Source of the DNA: Phytoseiulus persimilis
Taxonomy: Eukaryota; Arthropoda; Arachnida; Mesostigmata; Phytoseiidae
DNA length: 64,000 bases
Direction of reading: 5' to 3'
NCBI GenBank assembly: GCA_037576195.1
Contig: JAQZDE010000023.1
Coordinates: 1-64,000 of the forward strand
The first letter of the stretch is position 1. Every line of letters starts with the position of its first letter. The notes under the pieces are model-generated. The model had not been told where the DNA came from, searched no databases, and worked only from the letters and a program-made list of their open reading frames with translations. Shown here in pieces: positions 40,830 to 53,175 of this stretch. Made by a program: the position numbers and the translations under genes.

Positions 40830-40842
40830 GGGGGGGGGGGGG
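40830..40842. repeat. Poly-G run (13 nt)
   Basis: Thirteen consecutive G, preceded by GGA. The homopolymer may be length-polymorphic or misassembled. Confidence 0.8.
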
Positions 40843-41817
40843 CAAGGCTGAGATGATGATCATACGCCACTGTCTCCACTACCTGCCATCACGCGCTCGA
40901 CAATTTCGGGAGTGAGTCAGCGTCTTGAGTCATTCTTCCTGTAAAGTTCAAGACGGCGCAACTTGATCAACCACCGTGGTGCCCGCTCCTCGAACTATTT
41001 GGTCAGCAGAATTTCCCTCGAGGCGTTATGGTCCGTGCGAAGGACGAACCTAAGCTTGTCTAGAAAATCGTTTGAACCCACCGTTTTCGACGGGTCCTTC
41101 CCTCAGGATTGGACCCACTTGGAATCCGCGTCAGTCATGATGTCTCTCATGGTGTCCGACCGCAAAAGGTTGAGTTGCAGTCGTATGTCAAACGGTGACC
41201 CGAGTAGCTCCGCTTTGCCATCTGACGGTCGGAGGCCGAAGGGCTCGCTGGGAGAAGTAGCCCCCGTTCCTCGGACAGGCGATCCAGCGAACTCCGAACT
41301 ACTCTTCGAGCATGTATCGTGAAGCGATTTTCGTATCTTGTTCATGGAGTCTCAGGTCGTACCATTGTGGGCGCCGCTTCGTGTCACGTCACGTATCACC
41401 TGGTCAGAGCACTTGCGGCGCCTGCAAACCGCTAGGACTGGCTCACCCATATCTTAGATGTCGACTCATCTGATTGACGCGGGAGACGGAGGGTTTCGCC
41501 CTAACCATTCCTGCAGCCCTGCTCGGCGAAAGCCTCCGCGAACCGCGTAACAACTTCAGGCACGGCCTCTCCACACAAGGTGGGAACTTCCCTGACTCTC
41601 GATTCAATCGCCTCTCAAACTTCCCTACAGCTCGCCGCCTCGAAGATGCGGTGTTTGAGCAACAGAACTCTGAGATCCTAATTGTACCTCACTTCGTTCT
41701 AATAAGATCGATTTGAATGACAATCTTGTCCAAGGTCAGCTGCTGGCTCCGGTCGTTCCCGGCTCAGCAGCCGAGATTCCAAGACCCTGACCTGTATTTG
41801 AGGATTCATGACTTCGC

Positions 41818-42252
41818 TTGAACTTGGAGTTGGACTCAGAGTCGCTTGTTTCTGTGAACAGTTCGTTTATTTGGAATGTCCTCGATGGAAACGAGCGCCG
41901 CAGGATCGACCGCCCTGTCGAGGGAATGACCAACATGATCGCTCGTTTCTCCCGACCAGCTGCAACCAGGTCGAGTGCACAGAGCCGTTTCTTCTACGAC
42001 AAGTTCTGCGAACCCTAGGAGCCTTGGGAGTCGATCCCGCTCACTGGTTGGGTCTCGCTTCTCAAGCACATGCCTCACGAATACCACCAGTACGACAAGA
42101 AGGTGTTCGAACTCTACAGCATCGACGGATACACGCCCCGAATGGGTTTTACACTAGCGGAGGAGCTGCTGTTCGGAGGAATCCACCAAAAATATTGTGA
42201 TGGACTTTACGGAGACTTATCTAGATGGCGGACGAGCTCCTGCGATTGGTAG
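41818..42252 (+). pseudogene. Protein-like ORF interrupted by an in-frame TAG
   Basis: One frame is open from 41818 to 42252 except for a single TAG at 42016-42018. The first part contains a basic, mitochondrial-presequence-like stretch (MIARFSRPAATR, then FFYDKFCEP). After the TAG the frame continues with good protein character, including GWVSLLKHMPHEY and GFTLAEELLFGG, to a TAG at 42250. The internal TAG is preceded by aaccc, so it could be a splice acceptor (ccctag) with the second part a separate exon. Otherwise this is a lightly decayed gene or a sequencing error. I do not recognise the family. Confidence 0.3.
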
Positions 42253-42277
42253 TTAGGGTGAAACCCCCATCATTACA

Positions 42278-42362
42278 TCGACCCCGATTATATCAACCTC
42301 AATCAATTCGGTCTCCGATCATAGATCAGTTCCAGACTGTAACAACCTCGATCATATCAACC
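42278..42362. repeat. Short tandem-like repeat, CGATTATATCAACCT type
   Basis: Degenerate units of the form CCCGATTATATCAACCT and CCTCGATCATATCAACCT occur here. Related units recur at 43196-43245, about 0.9 kb away on the same strand. Confidence 0.45.
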
Positions 42363-45300
42363 TGGAGCTCAACCTCGAAAAATATCAAGCTCCGATAGAG
42401 CTTCGATGAAGGCTCGTCGCACCTCGTGGTCGTTCGGAATTCGTTCGCGAAGTAACTCTGAACGAGTTAGTTTAGTGAGTTCATCAGTCCAGAATCGGTT
42501 CCAGCTGTCACAGATAATCGGGCGATCACGCCTAAGACGAATGTCTTCCGTTCGATCGGGGTCCAGTGTAGCTCGCGAATTTCGCGAACCACTTTGTTTG
42601 CAGCTTTTTCTTCCCACCACTCGGTTCACGAATATTGCGGCTTGACGATCTCTGATTGTCGTCTCCGCGATAGTCCGTGAGCGACTTGTGTTGCTCCCCA
42701 TCGTCGTGGACTCCACGCTACTGGGCCGTAAAATGCTCACAAGAATTCGGGGAGCTTGCTATGTCAGTGCGTGGTCGGTGGAAGTCGCCCTTCCATAATG
42801 ACTGACACAGAAAACTCAAAGTTCGAGTAATTCGATTTTTTTAAGAAAGGAGTCGCCTTCTTGGGAGAAGTCGGCTCATCGAGATGGCATTGAGTAAAGT
42901 TGAAGCCGATTTCACCACGGATGCAAGGAACGGCTGAGCTTGCGAAATCTGATTCAAGAAAGGATCGAACTCGCGGGGTGAGTTGATACAACTCGAAGCC
43001 ATCTAGAAGGTCTTGCTCGGAGCCCGTAGAGGATAGTTGTGTTAATAAGGCAAATCGTCTTCGAATATCCTGAGCATCTGGTAGACCTTTTCCCAGAACT
43101 ATTCAGGAACGATCCAACGGACTTTCGATCCGGGAAACGGCCCGGAAAATCCCATTTCATCTGAGACATGCTGTGTCTCAAAACCCCCTTTTCATCAACC
43201 CCGATTGAATCAACCTCGATTGTATCGAGACCTCGATCATAAAAACGAATTTCGCCATCGATTATTGATAAAATGGAGGTTTCACTGTGCTTCACCTTCT
43301 TGAGACTCTCGCGAAAAGAACCGACTTCCGACCCGAGCAAGGAAACGACGGAAATGTCGAGGCTTTATGCTGAAATTTCAAGTTTTGGTCGTAGAGTTAC
43401 TGCGAGCAACACTGCATAATTTTTTGGAGGATCTGGGGTCAGATGGCTGCGTGGCCCATCTCTCGGTAATTGCTTTGGAGCGTAGTCTCGAGCATTGCTC
43501 GCTTGCCGAGCTTCCAGAGGTGTAGGTTCCGGATATTCTCCTCTGTTTTCCTGACACCCATGATAAGTTCTCGATCCACCGGGAAAATTCGACGGAAAAA
43601 GCTCGTTTCAGGGATAGAGTTTCCCAGGTGTCATGAGTAGAGACGCCATATGAGCGGAAATGTCCTTGTCCCTCCGCTTTGTCCGCTTTCTATCTTTTCA
43701 GGGCAAATGTCCGTTTTCTTCGCGATCGACATTAATCGTTGAGTTCTCTGGCACTTCATGGGAAAGAGAGCGCTGTTATGAATCCCGAGGGGTGTTGATT
43801 CAGCCAGAGAGACAGTTTAGCCGTTCGTCAACTGCGCTTCATAATATAAAGATAATATAATATTTCCGTAGTCAGGGACAAACTCTTATGCTTCCCTCCG
43901 GGACCTCGGATCAAATGGAGGGGTGTCGACTTGACGGGTTGGATGCATCGATAAGTAGATGTGAATGACCAGGACTCGGTCAAGAAACTATGGGTTCTGG
44001 AAAGGGAGGCTTCACACATCTTCGACTTTGTGCTTCCTGTTGGGGAGCGAAATCATACGCCGTCGGGAGCTCTCGATCTCGGGAAGATCTGGTAATGAAA
44101 TGATGATTCCGCGGAAACGAGGAGAAGAACGCTCACTTGAAAATCGGTGCGAAATCAAATCTCTATGTTTGGAAACTCATTGCTTGGTTCGCCAGGTTCT
44201 CACCTCTGATCATTGCTCTCCCCTGAGTCGGAAAGAGTCGACTCCAACTGTAATTCACCTGAATTCACATGCTCTACACATGTGTTCCGCTCGCCTGCGA
44301 GACGGTTCGTGAGCATTAGTGGATCTTACCGAGCATTTATCGGGCACGGGCTTCTGCCCAACGCGCCACCAACTGCGCGTCTGGGAATCCCTCAATGCTG
44401 CCTCCCTTCGTTTCAAGAATCTCGAGACAGTCAAGATCTTCGTGTCTCGTTTCGAAGGCAGAGCGGCCGAAATATTGGCCTTATGGACTCTTACTCAAGA
44501 TGCAGAGCTCCAAAATCGATTCAAAGCAGTTTCGGTAATTTTTGAGTTCCTGGAATTCATCGTGGCTTGATTCACGGTCGAAATCCATGGATGAGCGGCT
44601 ATCCATCTCACTTTCGATCAAGAGCCGAATGAGGGCAGACCTCCCCGCCTGATTGGAACAAATTTTCTCGAATAGCCCCGATTCCACGTGACTTTCGACT
44701 CTTCCGTCATGCACTCTCCCGAAATGCCGGAATCGAGAGATTTTTCCTCCGTTGAAAAACATCCCCACCGATAATCTGACCTCCTCGTCAGATCAGCATG
44801 ATGCGAGGTAACATTTACAAATCGAAATCAGGGAAACAACATCGTCCGTGAAGAGATTCTCGCTTCACGGTGTCTCTGTCGCCTGGACGGAAGTCAGATA
44901 TGCTCCGCTGTTTCCCTGTCGACAACTTGAAACAATGGAGAATATTCATCGATCGCTCCATCAGCAGCTCTGTCTGTATGAAAACGTAATCGCCCTGCTT
45001 CCATACATATATGACTGCCCGAAATCCCAGCTAATAAAACTCATCGTGTAGTGAAAGGGCATGCTCAAATCGCGAAAATAACGGATGCCCGCTTCCAATG
45101 TCCGTTTCTGCCTGGGATGTCCGCCGGACAAGTGTCCGCTTCTTGCGGAAGGAATGTCCGCTCATATGGCGTCCCTAGTCATGAGGGTCGCTGGCGTCCT
45201 TCATACCCTTCGCTATGGTTGGAGCCTTGCATACGTTTTTTATTCAACCCAAATGGCACCGAACCTGCTAACGGGATTCCGCGGCTCTTCTCCGTTCCCG

Positions 45301-45506
45301 TGAATGATAGACCTTCTCCATTCGAGAAACTTGCAGAATTGGATCTATTTCGAACGACAGACAGAGGGAGGAAGTTGAGGATTTCGTTAACGTTGAAGAG
45401 AGGTCGTCAAACTTCTCCGACAGTGGCACCCACGGTAAGGGGGCCGAGGGTTGCCGCGGGTTGCCGCAGCCGTAGGCCGCCCAGGAAGTGCCGCGCGATG
45501 CCGAGA

Positions 45507-45914
45507 GGTGCCGAATGGAGCCCGAAGATGCCTGTTTCTCGTTCTGACCGTACTCCACAGATGATTTCGCCTCGGTCTGATCTATTCTTCCCTCGTTCTT
45601 ATCATACTTGGAAGATGGTGCGTCGAAGATTCCGGGCTCGATTTAACCATACTTTCCGGGTTCCATAGGGGTGATTCTGAGGTCTATTCGAGCATACTCG
45701 ATCACCTCCATAGACCTCGGAAAGTGTGGCCAGATCGACCCCGGAATCAGCTCCGTGCACCCCGAAAAGTATGGTCGGTACGAGGAGGAATCAGGACCGA
45801 AGTATGGCGAGAACGAGGGAAAAGTACGATCCGACTGGGGCGACATTATCTCCAAAGTACGGTGAGAACGAGGAGAAGCGGTTTTCGGCGACATCCGACA
45901 TCTCTTTCGGCACC
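45507..45914. repeat. Large foldback (inverted repeat) element
   Basis: The left arm (about 45507-45687) and right arm (about 45710-45914) are imperfect reverse complements. The innermost 9 bp (GAGGTCTAT / ATAGACCTC) and the outermost 9 bp (GGTGCCGAA / TTCGGCACC) are perfect. The loop is about 22 nt, and roughly 18 nt near the centre of the left arm are unpaired. The right arm contains subrepeats of the form AAGTATGGTCGGTACGAGG. No transposase is encoded. It may be a foldback or MITE-like element, or a template for hairpin RNA. Long frames across it are an artefact of the repeat. Confidence 0.7.
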
Positions 45915-46780
45915 CTGATGTGTCGCGACACACAGTTTGACCACCCCTGCCATAGGATAGGACTTGAATGGGGAGAGCCATCTCCACAATCCGACACACT
46001 ATTAGTGTTGACAATAGACTGAGACCTCGAGTTTTTTCGATTGGTTTTCCTGGTTTCGATTCGCAGGCGTCATTCACCGCCTACATGTTGGGGAGCTCCG
46101 CTTTCTCCAACCTATCTCAGTCTCGGAGTCGGTCGATTATATCACCGTGAAACGATCATTCCTTCAAGCTGTTCGTCACAATCACGCTGCTCGGTCCGCC
46201 TGGAGAGAATACAAGTCATCAATCTGAGCGGATCCTACGTCAGCCGCAGAGAAGGGACATCATTAAGTTTGAAGGCCAGTGTGATAAATTCGATCCGCCC
46301 AGGTTCTCGAGCCGCCATATTTGTCAGATCTCCTCGCCGGCGCACGCCGTTCTGATTTCGAAGCACTGGGCGCTGCCATCGCCCAGACCTCGTTGAAATC
46401 GCATGGGAAGAGAACGAAACTTGTGGCTGAAGTCTCCCCGGGAACTGAGTCGACAAGAGGCTGCCCAAAGACAGTTAGCTTCTTTGCATAGATTGACCAC
46501 AGAAGATCCGGGTTGTGATACGAAAGAGGGAAGCTTTCAACGCTCCCTCATGATAAATCAAGTGTCGCAAAGCGTCGTCCCATCGATGTGCTGGCTCTCT
46601 TTAGGTGTCGGCACGTTTCACCTTCGACTACAAACAATGGACCAGCGGACCAGTAGTTCCATCTCGCGATAGCGATTCGAGTTTCAACCTGGGATCCACG
46701 ACCTTGTGGTAGGACTGTGGAACAGAACCACTCATACCGATCTGACAGACACCCGATTTTGCGGAGCTGCGACGAGCAAC

Positions 46781-46793
46781 AAAAAAAAAAAAA
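46781..46793. repeat. Poly-A run (13 nt)
   Basis: Thirteen consecutive A. I see no adjacent ORF or target-site duplication that would mark a retrotransposon 3' end. Confidence 0.8.
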
Positions 46794-49700
46794 GATGTTC
46801 AACTTGCGGTCGACCTTTCTCTCACCCATGGAGCCCATCGTGAATCCACGTCCATTTAACACGTGTCTAGGGAATCCGTGATATGTGCTTTTCGGGGGAA
46901 AGTCATGATTGAACAACGCTCGGCTCTCTGAGATCATGTGGTCCCATCACGCGTTCAAAATCGAGCTCATTTCTGGATTCTGCGGGAAAAAACTTCGAAA
47001 ACACATCACCCGTGGTCGCCGGGCGGCCAGACGGCACTTGTGACTGCGTCGAGGCATATCTCGTTATTCAGAGGAAGAACACACGGTCTCATTCCCCACT
47101 CTGTGACTCTGTGGATGGTTATCATTTCCTCGATCAGCAGATGCGGGTTGAGTGACATCCCCGCCCGTGTCGGAGAAGTCCAGCAGCTGTCGATTTCTGT
47201 GCTCTCCGACCTCTTTTTGGGGGATGTCGCTGATTCCGACGGAGCAGCTCGTCAAGTCGCCGTGAGGTCAGTATGAATTCCCTTCTCTTCCCGAGACTGC
47301 GACGAGCCCACTAGATCCTAGAAACGATTGCTCGAAGGGCATGAGTCTCCGGACAGGAGCCGAGCTGATCTTTCGCGCACGGATCGTGCCACAAAATCTG
47401 TCTCAGATTGTGGTCTCCTTGAATCAAATCGAAGAACGCCGGACAATGAGGAGAAGGTGTACCCTCCGTTCGCACAGTGTTCGGGAGCCCTGAACTCTCG
47501 ATGGGAGTTTCTCGACCGGTTGGGCGGCTAGTTCATTGATACTGCATTCTATTCTGGTACTGAATCATGCGGACCATTCAGATAGCATGCGTTCGCTCGG
47601 AAAATATGGCTCGAGCTTAAGCTTCAGGTTATCACGACTTCACTTTCCTTGGGAATTCTCGTTTTCACGCCACGATTACAAGTGTAGTTGAAGGCAATGA
47701 TATCCCTCAGCCGTCTCATCTCCGGGGTCCTCCCCGGCTGTCGCGCTCACAGTCTTTGATTTAGATCACATAGGTCGACTAAAAAATCGCGTTTTGAGAG
47801 AATATTTTCCTCGACTGGGCGAGCGAGCTGGGCATTGGATTTCCGAGATATCTCGTTCCCATTCCTCTGACAGGCGTGCGGATCACGCACAGTCCCAATA
47901 CTGTGACTTCGAAAACGTTGTCCCCATTCACCGCAAGATTGCAATGCTCGACGAATTTCCCTGGGACGCTTGTAGCGTATTTGTTGCACTGTTCGAAATC
48001 TTACATATTCAAGAAACCAACGTATATATGTTTTTCACCTTCACAGACAACCTCGTCCTCTTGATTATCAGTGTCCCTCGCCCGCTCAATTCATACATAT
48101 CATACCAAGAGAACGGCAAGCACAGTTTGGGCGACAAATAAGATCGAAAAAATCTTTCAGTGAACATGATCGCCACCGTTGAATACAGACATCTCAGCTT
48201 TCCCCAGAACTCGTTCGTTATTCGGCGCAGCGTTCACAGTCCTATTCTTACCGAAGTGAGCCAGGTGAAACGCACTTCGAAAATCTCAGCTTCGGCGTGG
48301 CATGGAGGGAGCGGTCACGCGCAAACAGCCTCCTTCCTAGCCAGCGATCTACCACAATATTTTGGCGGCATTACAAAAGGTGTCGGGAGCTGCCTTCACA
48401 GATGGCTAGCCCCATTGATCTCAATTTCCAGATCGAAATATGTTTGGGTTTCAACTCGGGAGCTCCAGAATTTCGAATGATGTTTTCTATTTGAGTAACA
48501 AGAACACTGACCAAACTTGCACTTGCTTGAATGTTTTTTTCCGGGTTGAGCTCCCTTTGACAGATGCGGCGTGTGGAGCTTGTCTGCTCTCACAGCTTAC
48601 GAAAGACTCATTGTTCGGCAGTCACCGCAGGGCTCGCCTATATTACTGTCTACTTATGGCGCAGCAATAGCTGCTCTGTTCGGATTTGCGGAATTCAGCA
48701 AGCGGAAGAAGCTCACAGTCGGCAGTCAGGGCAAGAGATTATTCGTCACAGGAGAAGGCTCTCGAAGTCAAGTTAGCAGCCAGACCTCGCGGTTGCCTCT
48801 TCCGGATAGTACTGAACCGGCTGGGCAAGGGGTCACCGTCTCAATGACCGCGAGAGGATCACCGGTTATTGGCCTGAGAAACCACTCTGGGAGCGCGGGA
48901 TCGCCTCAATCATCTCATGACTCTCGCTTGTCAATGATCCCGGCAACGACCCCGATCGAGATACGGACGAGCCCACTTGACGGGCTTCCGCGTTGTCGGC
49001 CAGTGTTCTCCCGTACCGGAAAATTTCCCATACCGATAATGTATTTAAACATATGTCATATATATCGAGGCACGTAGACGCCGTTGTCGCATTGCTGTGC
49101 ATTCGAACCAGTGTACCGCGAAACAGAAGAAGTTCCGCTCGCCGCTTACAGCTGACGATTGCCAGTCGAGACATCTCTTCCGAGCGGGAGAGGGTTCTGT
49201 CGGAGAAGAACGGCTATCTGCATCCTCGTGAGAGAACGCAGACCATTTTTAACTCGAATGACTGCCGGCGATAGTTCTCCCCGCTGCGGAAGGTTTCTTC
49301 GTCAAGGAAAGAGCTGTCTATCTAGAGGAATGGATCTGGGGAGTTCCGAAAGTCGGAGCAGCATTCGACAGGCGGATTTCTGCGGTTAGACTGAGCGGCC
49401 TCGGCGTGAGCGGTCCTGCTCTGCAGAGAGAAGTTCATACGAAGGTTCGACTATGGCGACCATAAAGCAGCGGCTGGCCGGTTGACGAGGTGCCGAGTCG
49501 CTCGGGGCAAGTGATGACGTAAATAGACGCGGGGGTTCCGAAGATTCTGAGGAAGTGTGCCTCGCAGATTTGGCAGGAACCGATCCCGACGAGGACGTTT
49601 TATCGTGGGCTCTAGTCAAGGCACGGGAAGTGACACATTTGTGTAACGCGACGATCGCTGTAACGGAGAGCCAAAGAAACGCGTCATGACCAAGCCAGCG

Positions 49701-50857
49701 TATGCGAAGAGGTAAACCAGAGAACCCACGACGACCACTCGATATCGGAGAAGGATATCCCGATTGCAAGTCAGCTACGCGTGCACGCGGTTAACTGAAG
49801 TGTGTCGTACATGACAACGGTCCTCTCTGTGAGCTCAGCAGATTTTACTCAGGAATCCGGGATGATCGGCCTGCCGGCGTTATCGCCCGAAGATTTTCTG
49901 GTCCCGAGCAAGTTAGCTCAAGCGGGTTCGACTGTATCCCGCTATCTCGGCTCTAGATTCAATCCGGAGATTAGGTTAACTATCAGATACGAGGCAATCT
50001 CAGCCACCTATTCATCGTCTGTTGACTTGACGCTATTCCAGCGTCTTTGGCGACACGAACGGAACTTCGGATTTTCCATCATCACCCGAACCTCCGGGAC
50101 GGCAGTCGATATCACGGAGGGGAGCGCTGCATAGAGAATCTCTTTCCCTCCTGGGTTGGCCTGAGAACTTAGCGTGCAGCGTGCCCTCAGTTTCGGTACA
50201 TTCCACCCTCATGGGGCAGGACGAAAAGGGCGAGGGCGGCCTTACCCTCGCCTAGGAGCTGATTGTCGGTTAGTACTTCTCGGAACGTCAGAAGTCTTCT
50301 CAATTCATACAGGAGTTCAGGGATACAGTGTTCCGGGTGTGTATTTGTGGTATTCCTCCAAGTCACAGTGGTTCTTCACACTTACCGAATCCCAACCGAG
50401 GAGATGGTCGTCTAGAAGCTGCTCTCGTGGAGAATAGTTGTTCGGGGCGATCTCGCTGCTCCCCGGGGAGCCTGCTCAGCCTTCCGCGGTGGGCCGGCAC
50501 TCACATATCTTGGGAAACTCACTGCGGTTGCACCAGCAGTTCCGTGCCTCACCGGCGGGAACAGCGGCCAGATCCGGCGTAAGAAATCTGAGGTAGAGTT
50601 TTCAAGACGCCAGAAGCGAGCCTTCAAGCATTGTTTGAAAACCGTACTCAGATAGGGGAGCTCGAAACAATGGTTCATGGTTAGCGTGCCCAAAGTATCG
50701 AGGACAGTTTCGAGTTCCTGCTGTAGAACATGGTACTTCAAACACGGGAGATGGGCGAACTTGAACGATGAATAACGATTCACGTGGCACTCCATGGTCT
50801 AACTTGACCCAAATATTTTGAGATTTTCCAGATTCTCCCGAGTCGTCACCAGCCAAA

Positions 50858-53045
50858 ATGATACAGTTTCTGAAACACCACTTCCATTTCACGTTGGGGC
50901 CACTACTGCTGATCATCACCACTCCGATCGTGGTGGTCATGCTCCGGCACTACCTCGTCCACTGCCAATCCGATGTGTGCCTGACCTACGATGATTTGTA
51001 TAAGCCAGCGGTGAGGCCCTGCAGCTGTCAGGCGCAGTTGAAATACTATGTATAGCTATGGGGAGTTGCGAAGCCAGCAGTGGAGCGTCTCTAATCCTCA
51101 TCCCGGAATTTACTTCAGGCAATCATCGACTTCATCCTCATCTCGTTTAGCACTCTGAAATGGAGCTGGTCTGCCATGCTACACGTAGTTTTGTTTTTCT
51201 GCTACGCGGGTGCTTCGACTGTCCTCCTCGGAGGCAACGAATACCATGGACCAAGAACCGAACAGGGTTTCACTCCGACCTATTACGCGAACGGTTTCAG
51301 GTCGGAAATTCGTTCCAAAAGCTCAACCAGCCGTTATTACTCAAATGGTCTCTCTGTTCAATAGCTTCTACATCATGAACTGTTCCGCCAAAGGTATTAT
51401 GCACTGACAACGAGTTTGACGCTGCTCGTCCTGGTCTCGGGTCGAGTGTCGCCGTGGCAAATTGTGGTCAACCTGGATTACTATCAAAGCGCCATGCTAG
51501 TTTCCGGCTTCTTAGTTTGTACTCTGCTCTGGATGAAAGGACATCTGCTGCCGGGTGAAGCGGATCACGGAGCTTCCGGCAACGTTATCTTCGATTTCTA
51601 TTGGGGTATCGAACTACATCCCCGAATAGGAACCAAGTAAGAGGAAGTTTCTAGATCGAATCATACATGGGAATTCTCTGCGAGGAATCAAGCGAAAAAT
51701 GCACATACCGAGATTGGTTCAGTCCAGACAAATGTTCTCTTCGGGGAGGCTTCCGTGCGCTCAGGCTCCATTCGTTCGCGTCCCTCGCGGGGCGTTCGAG
51801 CGATCCATGCTTCAGTCATTGTCGGTTCGACAATTATCCAGCTGTTCGGTGGCTTATGCGAATTCTGAGGTCGCGAAAAAAATTAACCAGATTGATTCCG
51901 AACTCACAAACTCGACTTCCGCGTGCAGGACGTGTAGCAGCTTCCAATGCAGCGTAGGCAGCCTATTTCTAAACTTTATCGAGGTCTTCGAAGCAACGGA
52001 TCATCCTTTGCTCAAGATGCGAGCCGAAACCTGGATGCGAGCGAATAACCTTTATCTTTTTTTCGGCGGTCTCTCTTCAGTCGGAGGTATGGGGCGAACT
52101 CGATAAAGAACTTTCAATGTTTTCTCCACAGAATCGACATTAAACAAACGACGAACTGCCGTTTCGGAATGATGCTCTGGCAGGTTATGGTTCTGGTTTT
52201 CACATTCGCGCACTTCGAGAAGTACGGCTTCAGCTACGCCATGACCGCCTCCTCATTCCTTCAGAGCGTTTATATCAGCAAATTCTTCTGGTGGGAAGAT
52301 GGTTACATGCAGTCCATCGACATCATCGTCGACAGAGCAGGTTATTCAAAACTTTTCGATTGGTCTCTCAATGCATGGCAGGCCTTCCTCCGTTGTTGAC
52401 ATGAATATTATCGGTTCACGGTATGTAATATGAGTTCCGACTTCAGGTTATTATGTCTGTTGGGGCTGCATCTGTTTTGTGCCATTCTTTTATTCGCTCC
52501 CATCCCTGGCGCTCGTTGGGAGATCGCCAGACATGTCGTTCGCAACCTTCCTATCTGTGGTTGCTTTTGGTGTGCTCTGGATACTCTTGAACTACTGGAG
52601 CGACTACCAAAGACAGCTTGCCCGAAAAACGAATGGTAAGTAAAAATATGACCCGATGCTTACAGAGCAACGAATGCTCAAAATCTGTGAAACGTAATTC
52701 GAACCTCGATCCCCAGGCAAATGCATGATATGGTTCCGTCTCGCGAAAGTCATCCGCGCCAAGTACATCGACAATGAAGGTCGAGAGCGTCAGTCATTAC
52801 TGTTGGCTTCAGGCTTCTGGTCCCTGAGCCGGCACTGTAATTATGTGTTCGAAATACTAGCTGCGCTTTTCTGGACACTGCCTGCAGGATTCGCGATTGT
52901 GCCCTATGCATACGTGTTTCTCCTTACGGCCATCCTGGGCCACCGACTACGGAGAGATGACGAGAAATGCAGGAAAAAATATGGCAAACACTGGGATGAG
53001 TACTGTCGACTTGTGAAGTATCAGATGATACCATACGTTTGGTAG
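50858..53045 (+). CDS. DHCR7: 7-dehydrocholesterol reductase-like protein, copy B
   Basis: Exons: 50858-51010, 51119-51300, 51394-51636, 52132-52340, 52447-52635 and 52717-53045. This totals 1305 nt, 434 residues, with the same phases and exon lengths as copy A. A hand alignment gives 67 differences in 434 residues (about 85% identity). Differences concentrate in the N-terminal exon (13 of 51) and in the last membrane segment (FLLTAILGH versus FVVIVIVAH). The cores around the ligand and cofactor sites (GNVIFDFYWGIEL, SGFW, RHCNYVFE) are unchanged. The WGC and YVFE substitutions are shared with copy A, so they predate the duplication. There is no frameshift or premature stop, so the copy appears functional at the coding level. 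The start ATG at 50858 follows gccaaa, like the accaaa of copy A. Confidence 0.9.
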
Positions 53046-53159
53046 ATCGGTCGAAGATACAAAAATAATGAACAAGAACGAGTTCATCTATCACTCGATG
53101 ACCCATAGTGGCAGAGGCTCGGGGCGACAGCCGACCATTTGCAGCGTTACTGAAATCTC

Positions 53160-53165
53160 AATAAA
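53160..53165 (+). terminator. Poly(A) signal of DHCR7-like copy B
   Basis: AATAAA lies about 115 nt after the stop. It is homologous to the signal at 40143 and close to the downstream end of the duplicated block. Confidence 0.65.
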
Positions 53166-53175
53166 GAGCGAGTTA

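Larger units (their letters stand above)
40166..47319. other. Spacer between the duplicated blocks
   Basis: About 7.1 kb of DNA not shared by the two duplication copies. It holds a 13-nt G run (40830-40842), an interrupted ORF (41818-42252), CGATTATATCAACCT-type repeats (42278-42362, 43196-43245), a large foldback (45507-45914) and a 13-nt A run (46781-46793). A minus frame at 42740-42369 (123 codons) and a plus frame at 44319-44540 look weakly protein-like, but I found no family and no consistent splice partners. Confidence 0.45.
47320..53175 (+). repeat. Segmental duplication, copy B
   Basis: Colinear and same-strand counterpart of 33290-40165. It includes the DHCR7-like gene copy B, its poly(A) signal and several upstream homologous non-coding blocks. 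It lacks the roughly 1 kb in copy A that contains the GATTCGAAT repeat cluster and neighbouring sequence. Confidence 0.85.

Noticed and set aside
45051-45668. 205-codon plus-strand frame
   Set aside because: Its second half runs into the left arm of the foldback element; the apparent protein is repeat-derived.
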